A stretch of 53,177 nucleotides of DNA from NCBI GenBank assembly GCA_020629835.1, contig JAHDCO010000012.1:1-53177 (forward strand). The letters run 5' to 3'. Every line of letters begins with the position of its first letter. The first letter of the stretch is position 1. The notes beneath the pieces are model-generated. The model was not told where the DNA came from. It did not search any database and saw only the letters and a list, made by a program, of their open reading frames with translations. The position numbers were made by a program, and so were the translations under genes. Shown piece by piece: positions 42,067 through 50,408 of the stretch. The DNA is from Granulosicoccaceae bacterium. Its GTDB lineage: Bacteria > Pseudomonadota > Gammaproteobacteria > Granulosicoccales > Granulosicoccaceae.

Positions 42067-43629
42067 CTACTTAGTGATACCCAGTCGACGCTCGTGCTCT
42101 GACAGCCTGTCCACCGCCTCTCTGGCGATGTTGATGGCCCGCTTTGCGGCCGTTTGTGTACGCTCGAGGTGTTGTTTTTCTTTATTCAACAGTCCGTTTA
42201 GCGCCTGTTTATCAGCAGCAGCTTTTCTGGCCAGCAAAGCCGCCTGGCGGGCCAGTCGACGTTGGTTGATGGCATCTTTTTGCAGTGCAGCCAGTGTGGC
42301 AAGGTCCTTCTTGCGTTGCTCGCCCATACTGCTGATTTGCGACGATAGTTTCGTCATGACGTCGCGCTGTGTATGGATCAAGTCTGACGCTGCCTGGCGA
42401 AAATTGCCTTCTGCATTAATTCGATCGTTTTGCTGCTGCAGCGCCTGGCCGGTTTTCAGCGTTGTAGCCCATGCATCCTGTTCCTGGGCATCTGCATGTC
42501 GTGACCAGACAGTCAACTTCTCGGCTAACGTATCGGTACTGTTTTTAAGTTGAACGACCGTGTTTCTTTGTTCCTGAAGAGCCGCATTCAACGAGTCAGG
42601 TTTTTGCACCGAACCATCGGGTGAGCCAGTTCCAGTTATTGGTTCAAGCTCGTCATGCTCAGCGGCTGGCTGCTCTGACAGTTCCATCAGCTCATCGGTA
42701 CTGGCGTCAATGTCCACAACCGGTTTGGCGTGGTCTATGTCCCCACTGATCGATAAAATCTCAGCATCAACGATTTCGTCGTCCATTGCGTCGGTTAGCG
42801 CGATATTCATCGCATCGTCCATATGCTCATGGGCATCCAACTCCCCGTCCAATGAGTCATTTAGCCAGCTTGGTTCATCGGGTAACTCTAAATCAGCCTC
42901 CGCTTCACGCATGGCTTGGTAAAGCTCTTCAGAATCCGATAAATCCAATGCGCCGGCTGCTCGATCGTCGTCGCGCTGAACCCGTCTGTCTGCCAGTGAT
43001 ACAACGTCGGCAGAGAGGTTGGTTGTCGTCAGTTCAGCCTCTACTGAAGGGTCAACCAGCGCCAGGTCTTCAATAACTTCGATTGTTAGTGATTGAGGTG
43101 TTTGTACATCTATGGTTAGCGAGTCCTCGGCGCTTGGCTCTGTGGTGGTTGCCGCGTCTGGGGTGCTCGCGTGTGTACCGGCGCTCAGCAGATGCATCAG
43201 CGCGTGCTTCTCCGAATGTGCGATGGACACGTTAGGATTGTTTGAAAGATCGATTGCAATAGGGTCGCGGCCAGCCTGGTCAGGCACGGCGTACTCGCCA
43301 ATGACAGCGCTCGGTGCCAGCTCAGCGGCGGAGTTGGGTGGTACTTCGATCTCATCAATAGAAGAGTTACTCACAGGTTGTAGCAACATCATGGTGAGTA
43401 AGGCCAAAAGCACCACGACGGCTGCGAGCATGAGGCTTTGAAACAGTTGGTATTGAGCGCCGCTTTCAACTAACCACAGCTGTGGCCAGCCTGTGAAGGC
43501 GACACCCGCCCCGGTTGCACAAGCGAGCGGCCATCGAATCCAGCGATCGCCTGGGCCAAGTGATGCGATGAGTAGCGCTGCGAGAAGTCCCAGGCTGCTC
43601 ATGATTAGTTGCACGGTTGCAATAGTCAT
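42067..43629 (-). CDS. Membrane-anchored coiled-coil protein
   Basis: A 520-aa product. Three hydrophobic helices at about 4-25, 31-48 and 63-84 are followed by a long acidic low-complexity region (100-340, with many Asp/Glu and DAMNIALTDAMDDEIVDAEI) and a basic C-terminal coiled coil (about 360-515, NTVVQLKNSTDTLAEKLTVW, QRRLARQAALLARKAAADKQ). No family recognised. The form resembles envelope- or cell-division-associated scaffold proteins, but that is only architecture. Confidence 0.75.
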   Translation of the reverse strand: MTIATVQLIMSSLGLLAALLIASLGPGDRWIRWPLACATGAGVAFTGWPQLWLVESGAQYQLFQSLMLAAVVVLLALLTMMLLQPVSNSSIDEIEVPPNSAAELAPSAVIGEYAVPDQAGRDPIAIDLSNNPNVSIAHSEKHALMHLLSAGTHASTPDAATTTEPSAEDSLTIDVQTPQSLTIEVIEDLALVDPSVEAELTTTNLSADVVSLADRRVQRDDDRAAGALDLSDSEELYQAMREAEADLELPDEPSWLNDSLDGELDAHEHMDDAMNIALTDAMDDEIVDAEILSISGDIDHAKPVVDIDASTDELMELSEQPAAEHDELEPITGTGSPDGSVQKPDSLNAALQEQRNTVVQLKNSTDTLAEKLTVWSRHADAQEQDAWATTLKTGQALQQQNDRINAEGNFRQAASDLIHTQRDVMTKLSSQISSMGEQRKKDLATLAALQKDAINQRRLARQAALLARKAAADKQALNGLLNKEKQHLERTQTAAKRAINIAREAVDRLSEHERRLGITK

Positions 43630-43796
43630 GGGAGCCAGTTTAAGGAACTGAAGCGGCCGCTCTGTAGCGCAGTCGTCAAAATCACTGCGAACGGTCCGAC
43701 ACTAAGGTGCGGATGTATTTATTTCGTGATGGTTATCACGGGTGGAGGGCCGGCCGCAGGGCCCCTAGGTCAGGTGGAAGAGGTGTTTGCGCCGGT

Positions 43797-43970
43797 TTAA
43801 CGCAATTGAGCCGCTAATCGATCGTGCTGGCGTTGAAAGTGCGCGATCAACTTCATCTGCTTTTTTACCGCGTCCGGGCCGTTGTGCTGGCGAATTGCCG
43901 GAAGCGCTTGAAACAAGTCATGCAACGCTCGGGCGATATTGCTTAGCTCTAATTGTGTGGCTGATTTCAC
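43797..43970 (-). CDS. Small helical protein
   Basis: A 57-aa product. GTG 43970 is preceded by a strong AGGGGG ribosome site 6 nt upstream, which decides the start over a TTG at 44006. It is fully helical and basic (IARALHDLFQALPAIRQHN, KKQMKLIAHFQRQHDRLAAQ). No family recognised. It may be co-transcribed with the coiled-coil gene, 167 nt downstream. Confidence 0.6.
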   Translation of the reverse strand: MKSATQLELSNIARALHDLFQALPAIRQHNGPDAVKKQMKLIAHFQRQHDRLAAQLR

Positions 43971-44104
43971 GGTTGTCCCCCTCCAAAACTTCTTTATAAC
44001 ACTCAAATATAGAGATCTTTGGTGGGTTTTCCAGTTGTTTACTATTGAAAGAGCGACTTCAGGCCGTTAACGAGCTGATACCAAAGAATTTTCCGAGGCT
44101 CAAG

Positions 44105-45985
44105 TTGAACCTGAATAAAACCCCTTGGCTAGCATTGCCCGGATTAGCGCTAGCCTGCTCATCCGCCCTCGCAGTGGACTACAACACGACTGCAGATTAC
44201 CTATCCATCAGCATTGAAGCCGAGGAATACATCAGTAAGGATGACCGATGGGTAATGACGGATGCGTCCACTCCGCAATTGCCTGCGGCAGAAGATCCTG
44301 ATGGCAACCATTCTGCATCGGCCAGTGGTGGGGTCTATTTTGAGCTGTTACCGGACGTTCGAGTCACTCACGCCGACCCGATGGGCCCACCAACAGCCTA
44401 TTGGGGGCAAGCTGGCACGGGCCCGCAAATGTCCTGGGCAATAAATTTCCCCGAAGCCGGGCGATATTACGTTCACGGACGCGCTTTCTCTACCGGTACG
44501 GAAGACAACGGTATTCACGTGGGTTTGGATGGCAACTGGCCCCCCTCCGCGCGCATGATGCAATTTTGCACAGCTGGCTCCAACGCTTGGAAGTGGTCAA
44601 GTGCCCAACGTGAAGCGGGCGGGGTTGGCTCTTGCGGGTTACAAAAAACGTTGTACCTGGATGTGGCGGCACCGGGTCCGGCTACGTTGAGTGTTTCAGC
44701 AAGGGAAGACGGTTTTGAGTTAGACCGTATCGTGCTGATAAAAGATTTAAGCGGAAACACTAAGACGTGTACACCGACGACGGCAACCGGTATCTCATGC
44801 ACAAACGGTGGTATCGAGATGGCCGATGGTCAAACTGATGTGGCCGTAACGCTAGAAACCACGCCCAATACGGTTATGACCGGACCGGATGAACTCAGTG
44901 AAGGCAGTTCGTTTACGGTGTCCGCCGTTATTGAAAATCACGATAAGTTTGATAACTCAGACGATATCGAAACCACGCTGACATTTGCCACAGGTTTAGA
45001 TGTCACTGCTGTGCCGTCTGATTGCAGCGTCGCTGGACAGGTTGTGACGTGTACTTTAGCGTCGTTACATCCCACCGCAGCGAATCAGAACCATACCCAC
45101 ACGATTGACGTTACGGTAGGTCAAAGTGGCAGTGCTTTGCGGTCTGTGGACGCGATGGTTCAAACCAGTGTTATGGAAACCAGTTACGCCAACAACGATG
45201 CCAGTTTTGATGTGTCGGTTTCGGGTGTGAATTTATCCACTGATGTGTCTGTGGCCGTTGCCTTACAGAAGGATGCAGGCGGGGACAACCTACAGTGGGA
45301 AACCTTTGAGCAAGGCACCTTGACGGTAACGGTTGAGAACACATCCGCACAGGATGCGGGCACTGTGGATGCCGACGTTACGTTAAGTGCCGGTGTCGAC
45401 GTTAACCTGATGCCTGGAGACTGTAGTGGCTCATCGCCCATTGTTTGCTCTTTGACCGATTTACCAGCCGGTAGCACTCACGATTTTGAGTTTGAGATAA
45501 CCGCTGACGATGAGGGTGCTCAGGTGATGACCGCTGCTATCGCAGTAGCCAACGACACGGACAGCAGCAACGACAGTGACACGCTGATTGCTGTCTTCGA
45601 AGAACCTGCACCGCCTGCCACCACTGGCGGGAGCGACGGCTCGGCGGGTGGCGCTTCGGGCGGAACAACGGCAGGTGCAACGGATGGTGGCACCGGCACA
45701 ACAACGGCCGGTTCAACCGATGGTGGTGCGGGAACCACGACAGCCGGGGGGACCGATGGTACAACCGGTGGTTCAACGACAGGTGGCACCGATGGCGGTT
45801 CCGGTAGCGCTGTTGATGGCGGCACCACACCGACAACAACCAGCAGTAGCGCTGACGCGGTAGAGCGCGGTGCATTGGGTTGGAAGACTCTGCTGGCGTT
45901 GTTGCTGTTAGTCTCAACCAGCGTGTATTGGCGGCATTACCGACAGCCTGTCGCCATTCGTCAGTGCTTGAAGCGCGAACTGTGA
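44105..45985 (+). CDS. DUF11-like repeat surface protein with sorting-like C-terminus
   Basis: A 626-aa product from TTG 44105 (GAGG 6 nt upstream, signal WLALPGLALACSSALA); the frame is open to 44045. It has a carbohydrate-binding-like N-terminal module (GRYYVHGRAFSTGTEDNGIH), then two or more DUF11-like beta-sandwich repeats (FATGLDVTAVPSDCS and LSAGVDVNLMPGDCSG), a Gly/Thr/Asp linker (about 520-590) and a C-terminal GALGWKTLLALLLLVST helix followed by Arg. The last part resembles GlyGly-CTERM tails cut by rhombosortase. It is probably exported to the cell surface. Confidence 0.78.
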   Translation: MNLNKTPWLALPGLALACSSALAVDYNTTADYLSISIEAEEYISKDDRWVMTDASTPQLPAAEDPDGNHSASASGGVYFELLPDVRVTHADPMGPPTAYWGQAGTGPQMSWAINFPEAGRYYVHGRAFSTGTEDNGIHVGLDGNWPPSARMMQFCTAGSNAWKWSSAQREAGGVGSCGLQKTLYLDVAAPGPATLSVSAREDGFELDRIVLIKDLSGNTKTCTPTTATGISCTNGGIEMADGQTDVAVTLETTPNTVMTGPDELSEGSSFTVSAVIENHDKFDNSDDIETTLTFATGLDVTAVPSDCSVAGQVVTCTLASLHPTAANQNHTHTIDVTVGQSGSALRSVDAMVQTSVMETSYANNDASFDVSVSGVNLSTDVSVAVALQKDAGGDNLQWETFEQGTLTVTVENTSAQDAGTVDADVTLSAGVDVNLMPGDCSGSSPIVCSLTDLPAGSTHDFEFEITADDEGAQVMTAAIAVANDTDSSNDSDTLIAVFEEPAPPATTGGSDGSAGGASGGTTAGATDGGTGTTTAGSTDGGAGTTTAGGTDGTTGGSTTGGTDGGSGSAVDGGTTPTTTSSSADAVERGALGWKTLLALLLLVSTSVYWRHYRQPVAIRQCLKREL

Positions 45986-46207
45986 AGGCTGAACTAAGGC
46001 GTCGTTAAGAATAACCAGCACGGCCATATTCGAGGGCAGACCGAGACGGTTTAAAACACTGTCGATGGTTATACCTTCGCTTATGGCCAGTGTCTGAGAT
46101 GTGTCTCGGTAGCTCTCATCCACTTTAGATAGAAGCCCACTGCCTAGCGATAACGTGATTTGCAGCGAGCCCTCTTCACTATCCAAGTGTGCATCACTCA
46201 TGGGCAT
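45914..46207 (-). CDS. MoaD/ThiS-like ubiquitin-fold protein
   Basis: A 97-aa product with the beta-grasp rhythm of MoaD (ITLSLGSGLLSKV, TIDSVLNRLGLP, VLVILNDALVQPS, LTNGDRLSVMPPIHAG). The C-terminus ends HAG instead of the diglycine GG needed for thiocarboxylation, so classic sulfur transfer may be impaired. It lies 12 nt after the aldehyde oxidoreductase gene and is probably linked to its tungsten cofactor. Its 3' end overlaps the convergent surface-protein gene by 72 nt. Confidence 0.75.
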   Translation of the reverse strand: MPMSDAHLDSEEGSLQITLSLGSGLLSKVDESYRDTSQTLAISEGITIDSVLNRLGLPSNMAVLVILNDALVQPSQFALQALTNGDRLSVMPPIHAG

Positions 46208-46219
46208 ATCAATCAGCGC

Positions 46220-48055
46220 TTATACAGCGTGTTCGTTTAAAGACAAGCGCGACAAGGTTTCTTGCGTTGGTATGCCGGTATCAGTCCATCCGCGAAGGCT
46301 GTAGTACTCCGGCAACATTTTATCTAATTCACATACTTTGCCTTTTGCCACGCCTTCAGGGGCAGGTGTTTCCAACAAGCGTGGGGGCAGTGTGTCATCA
46401 GCAGCAGTTAATCCGGCGTGCAAGTTAAACAAACGTTCTAAGTTCCAGGTTCTTTCGCCGGATTCCAGTAACTTTTCTCGCGTCCAGTCATCACCGCAAG
46501 CCGCCGCAATTTGGCGTTGAAAGGCGTCGGTGTCCCAAGCCGATGTTGTAAATAAACATAATCCGGTGGAATCAATCATTGCGATTTGGTCTTGCGAATT
46601 TTTACACGGCACGGCTTTGCCATCGCCGGATTGATCAGCCATGTCTTCGGCAAAAACGTCGTGCTTGAGATGACATGCACCGCGGTTACTGGTGGCGTAG
46701 CCTAAACCCATACCCTGTAACGCACGCGAGTCATAGCCTGCGAATTCTTGCCCCTTTACGACCATCGCCAGCTCTGGCCGTCCATACTTTTCACACAACA
46801 GTTTAGAGCCTAACCCCAGCTCTTTACCAAAACCTTCCTGTTTGCCCGTTTTCTCCGCCATGATCGTAAGCGCTTCAGCGTTACCAAAATTTAACGGCAC
46901 CCCATCGGTGTGTTCGTTGGTCAGGATGCCCAGCTCATATAACTCCATGGCGGCCGCTAACGTCACGCCGAACGAGATCGGATCCATGCCATGCTCGTTC
47001 ATCAAATAGCCGGCAAAGGTTAATGCGTCTATGTCATCTACACCAACAACCGGACCGAAGGCGTACGCGGTTTCGTATTCCAAACCACCGGACGCGTGGT
47101 GATAGTTTTCCCGGTTTCTTACCGACCAATGCTGTTTATCTATGTGTGCAATACGTCCGCACGCGATAGTGCAACCGAAACACGCTTTATTGGTTATTAA
47201 GTTTGTGTGGCCGTTTTCGTTGGGGGTTTTCATCGCCTCGGGATTGATATTTTTAGATCCCTCAAACGTCATTTTTAAAAAGTTATTGGTAGGCAATCCG
47301 CCAAACGCATGCATAGAATCAATCATGGCGTTGGTGCCAAATTCGGTCAGCTCTCGTCGGCCGTCACTGTCTTTGAGTAATTGATGCGTTTCTTTCGTCA
47401 CGGCCATAACCCGCTCGGGGTTTGCACAGGGCACACCGACAGTACCTCTGACGGCAACGGCTTTTAGATGCTTTGAACCCATTACCGCACCCACACCGGA
47501 TCGACCCGCAGCACGGTGTAAGTCGTTGACAACACAGGCGTACTTTACGCCTTGTTCACCGGCAACACCAATTGATGCGACTTTGATTTGTGGGTCTTTA
47601 TGTTTTTCTTTCAAAAACTCTTCCGTGTGCCAAACCGTGGTTCCCCATAGATCGTCAGCAGGCATTAGTTGAGCATTGCCGTCTTCAATTAATAAGTACA
47701 CCGGTTTTACAGCTTTACCAGTACAGATCAACAAGTCGTAGCCTGCGTACTTTAATTCTGCGCCAAACTTACCGCCGGAGTTCGAACAGGCGATTGCGTT
47801 CGTTAAAGGGCCTTTGGTCACGACACAGTAGCGACCACTGGTAGATGCCATAGTGCCGGTCATCGGGCCGGTTGCAAATATCAATACGTTCTCAGGCGAT
47901 AAAGCATCAGCCTTGGGGTTCATCATCTCGGTTAAGTAGCGTGTCGCCAGCCCACGCCCACCTAAATATTCATCTGCCCACGCCTGGTTCAACGGCTCAG
48001 TGCGAACGGTGTTTGCCGACAAATCAGCGATCAAGACTTTCCCATGCCAAGTCAT
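46220..48055 (-). CDS. aor: Tungsten-type aldehyde:ferredoxin oxidoreductase
   Basis: A 611-aa enzyme that oxidises aldehydes to acids, using a W-bis-pterin and a [4Fe-4S] cluster. Cluster Cys are Cys292-x2-Cys295-x3-Cys299 (ACFGCTIACG) and Cys500 (STGLCLFT), matching the P. furiosus AOR pattern. N-terminal family blocks include YLGGRGLATRYL and SNSGGKFGAELKYAGYD. Start ATG 48055 overlaps the ferredoxin-gene stop by 4 nt. Operon context (ferredoxin before, MoaD-like after) resembles the AOR system of Aromatoleum; no FAD subunit gene is next to it. Confidence 0.93.
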   Translation of the reverse strand: MTWHGKVLIADLSANTVRTEPLNQAWADEYLGGRGLATRYLTEMMNPKADALSPENVLIFATGPMTGTMASTSGRYCVVTKGPLTNAIACSNSGGKFGAELKYAGYDLLICTGKAVKPVYLLIEDGNAQLMPADDLWGTTVWHTEEFLKEKHKDPQIKVASIGVAGEQGVKYACVVNDLHRAAGRSGVGAVMGSKHLKAVAVRGTVGVPCANPERVMAVTKETHQLLKDSDGRRELTEFGTNAMIDSMHAFGGLPTNNFLKMTFEGSKNINPEAMKTPNENGHTNLITNKACFGCTIACGRIAHIDKQHWSVRNRENYHHASGGLEYETAYAFGPVVGVDDIDALTFAGYLMNEHGMDPISFGVTLAAAMELYELGILTNEHTDGVPLNFGNAEALTIMAEKTGKQEGFGKELGLGSKLLCEKYGRPELAMVVKGQEFAGYDSRALQGMGLGYATSNRGACHLKHDVFAEDMADQSGDGKAVPCKNSQDQIAMIDSTGLCLFTTSAWDTDAFQRQIAAACGDDWTREKLLESGERTWNLERLFNLHAGLTAADDTLPPRLLETPAPEGVAKGKVCELDKMLPEYYSLRGWTDTGIPTQETLSRLSLNEHAV

Positions 48056-48474
48056 ACCGTAAGCTCCTGAGGGTCGGCATACACAATTGCACCTGTCGGG
48101 CACGCGTCCGCGCACTTCGGGTCGCCGCTACATAAATTGCATTTGGTCACTTTGCCACTTTTTGCATTGTAGTTAATGGTGCCGTACGGGCAGGCCAGGG
48201 TGCATACTTTACAACCCACACATAAGTCCTCTATCACGTACTTAGTACCAAGCTCTAAGTTGATGGCAATGGCATTGGTTGGGCAGGCATGCAGACACCA
48301 AGCTTCATCACATTGAGTGCACGTGTATGGAATATTGCGTTTACCGTGCTCAAACTCAAACACTTTGATGCGTGAATAAGCCGGTGCAAACAAACCTTCA
48401 TGTTCCAGTGAACACGCGAGCTCGCACTGCAAGCAACTTGTGCATTTGTCGGCGTCTAAAATTAACTGTTTCAT
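48052..48474 (-). CDS. Four-cluster ferredoxin subunit of AOR
   Basis: A 140-aa polyferredoxin. Four Cys sets are seen: CTSCLQCELAC, CTQCDEAWCLHACP, CVGCKVCTLACP and CNLCSGDPKCADACP, enough for four [4Fe-4S] clusters. It is similar to HycB/AorA-type electron-transfer subunits. It is translationally coupled with the AOR gene and should carry electrons from it to an unknown acceptor. Confidence 0.92.
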   Translation of the reverse strand: MKQLILDADKCTSCLQCELACSLEHEGLFAPAYSRIKVFEFEHGKRNIPYTCTQCDEAWCLHACPTNAIAINLELGTKYVIEDLCVGCKVCTLACPYGTINYNAKSGKVTKCNLCSGDPKCADACPTGAIVYADPQELTV

Positions 48475-48525
48475 GGCACAGCCTTTGGTGAGTACTGAGG
48501 ATGTTTTGTGCGTAGCTGAGTTTAT

Positions 48526-49080
48526 TCAGCGCAGCATCGTTTTTGCCGCCAGCTTGAACACGTCATCCCATATGGACCCGTCTCTGTCCGAATCCAACAG
48601 AGAGGTTAGTAAGCCGCCCGAACTCGATGTCGGCGATACGCGAGTTGCGGGTTTGTTACCACCAAACACGCCTTTACTCAATGCACCCATGGCCAAAGTG
48701 GCTAACACCGGCAACATCTTCTTCAATACCGCGCTGCTCACACCCGATTTCTGGGAGGCACGATTAGCAACTTCACGGCTGACTTCTTTCGTGCCGAATA
48801 CGTGGCCCAAAATGTCGTTGCCATCTTGAGTGGTTTCCTTTTTTCCAAGCAAGCTGGGTTCGTCCATGTAGCGTTTATGTTCGCCGGTTCTCAGAGCCTC
48901 CAGTAGATCTTCCATGCCAGGGTTGTTAGACGCGTTATTTTTCATACCTCGACTAAGCGCTGGAATCAGCTCTTCTACCGCGGTGCGGGCCTGGGCTTCT
49001 GGCAAGTCGAACTGTTTGGCCAGTTCTTTCACGGTGCCGCCGTCGTTGTTTGACAACAGCATGTCTAAAATATTGGTCAT
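48526..49080 (-). CDS. DUF937 family protein
   Basis: A 184-aa product. It starts ILDMLLSNNDGGTVKELAKQ and continues with AVEELIPALSRGM, HVFGTKEVSREVANRASQKSG, and VLKKMLPVLATLAMGALSKG, the DUF937 (YidB-like) pattern. The C-terminus has a short Gly/Ser linker and DRDGSIWDDVFKLA. The family is widespread, but the role is unknown. Confidence 0.82.
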   Translation of the reverse strand: MTNILDMLLSNNDGGTVKELAKQFDLPEAQARTAVEELIPALSRGMKNNASNNPGMEDLLEALRTGEHKRYMDEPSLLGKKETTQDGNDILGHVFGTKEVSREVANRASQKSGVSSAVLKKMLPVLATLAMGALSKGVFGGNKPATRVSPTSSSGGLLTSLLDSDRDGSIWDDVFKLAAKTMLR

Positions 49081-49134
49081 GGGTTAGTACACGTTAGTTG
49101 GGGTAGGCGAGCCAAGCCTAGCAAATCCCGCGCA

Positions 49135-49587
49135 TCAGACGTGTATAGAATCGTCAAGGGGGTCTTCTTCGTCCAGAATGAAGGCCTCCCAATCTTCCAA
49201 TATCTCGCGAAAGTGTTTTAGCGTGGTGACGTAAGTGGTCTCGTCAGGGATTTCTTTGGAGTCTGCGGCAGCTGATGGGTCTACGGTGTCACCCGAGTTT
49301 GTCGTGTTGGCGCCTGCGTCGCCGGATTCATCTTTAGTTTCCTCAGCAATACTGCAGATGGTCACGCCGTCTGGGGTGATAACTGCACTATGCGCATTGC
49401 CAACGAATTCCCGAGTCGATACCGTTTCATCCTCCACAGCGGTTAAATCGTTCATGAGGTCGTGGCAAATGTATTCGCTGCCTTGCACATCGGTTTCGAG
49501 GAAGCTCATAAGTAGCCGCTCGCTGTGTTTCCCTCGAGCCCGGGGAACGCCGTGGTTATCGAAATAGAAGTTGAGATTCTTAGCCAT
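49135..49587 (-). CDS. Hypothetical acidic protein
   Basis: A 150-aa product from ATG 49587 (MAKNLNFYF). There is a folded N-terminal part (FYFDNHGVPRARGKHSERLL, FLETDVQGSEYICHDL), a disordered acidic middle (DESGDAGANTTNSGDTVD) and a C-terminal helix (LKHFREILEDWEAFILDEED). The ends are faintly like the UPF0231/YacL layout, but not enough to assign it. It is divergent from the response-regulator gene. Confidence 0.6.
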   Translation of the reverse strand: MAKNLNFYFDNHGVPRARGKHSERLLMSFLETDVQGSEYICHDLMNDLTAVEDETVSTREFVGNAHSAVITPDGVTICSIAEETKDESGDAGANTTNSGDTVDPSAAADSKEIPDETTYVTTLKHFREILEDWEAFILDEEDPLDDSIHV

Positions 49588-49723
49588 GACGGGAACAGTC
49601 AACCAACCGTTATAAGTGTGCTGATGAAGACTACCAAATTGTCAGTAAAATACCAGTCCTAATCGGGACTATTCAGGGTTCCCACGGCCTTCTGAGGTGG
49701 CTGCTGGGGCTATACTGGTACGT

Positions 49724-50389
49724 ATGCGTCTCCTACTCGTTGAAGATGATCCTGATTTGGCTGCACTCACCCGCACGGATCTCGTCAAGGCCGGCTTTGC
49801 TGTTGATGTGGCCGACAATGGCATCGATGCAGAGCATCTTGGTGACTACGAACCCTATGACGCGGTGATTTTGGACTTGGGGTTGCCGGGGAGGCCGGGG
49901 ATCGAGGTGCTGAAATCCTGGCGCGCAAAAAGCAATCGAGTGCCTGTTATCGTGCTCACCGCACGAGATCAGTGGTTCGAGCGGGTAGACGGCTTCAAGG
50001 CCGGTGCGGATGACTACCTGGGAAAGCCATTTCATATTGAGGAATTGATCGCCCGGCTCAGGGCGCTAATTCATCGCGAGCATGGTCGTAGCGCCAATGC
50101 CCTGGAAACCGCAACCGTTCGATTGGATGAGGACCTGCAGCAAGTTCAGGTAGCGAACGAACCACCACACAGCCTGACAGGCACGGAATTTCGGTTGTTG
50201 CGGTACATGATGTTGAACGCGGGCAAGATTCTGTCAAAACCACATCTGTCTGATCATGTATATGACCAGAATTCCGAACGCGACAGCAATCTTATCGAGG
50301 TTTATGTACGGCGGTTGCGTGAAAAGATTGGTGCTCACCGCATTGTGACAAAGCGTGGGCAGGGCTACGTGTTTAATGACCCCACCTAA
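49724..50389 (+). CDS. OmpR/PhoP-family response regulator
   Basis: A 221-aa two-component regulator. The receiver has acidic residues Asp8/Asp9, phosphoacceptor Asp51 (AVILDLGLPG), Thr79 and Lys101 (YLGKPFH). The C-terminal winged helix has LTGTEFRLLRYMML and RRLREKIGAHRIVTKRGQGY. It is close to the PhoP/QseB group. Start is ATG 49724; the frame is open to 49697, but the ATG gives the proper receiver start. No SD is seen, and TATACT lies 7 nt upstream, so a leaderless transcript is possible. The kinase gene follows. Confidence 0.9.
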   Translation: MRLLLVEDDPDLAALTRTDLVKAGFAVDVADNGIDAEHLGDYEPYDAVILDLGLPGRPGIEVLKSWRAKSNRVPVIVLTARDQWFERVDGFKAGADDYLGKPFHIEELIARLRALIHREHGRSANALETATVRLDEDLQQVQVANEPPHSLTGTEFRLLRYMMLNAGKILSKPHLSDHVYDQNSERDSNLIEVYVRRLREKIGAHRIVTKRGQGYVFNDPT

Positions 50390-50408
50390 CACTTGGGTTT
50401 AGGCGCGG

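Noticed and set aside
45537-45917. 126-codon minus-strand frame rich in His, Arg and Pro
   Set aside because: Shadow of the Gly/Thr/Asp repeat region of the surface protein.
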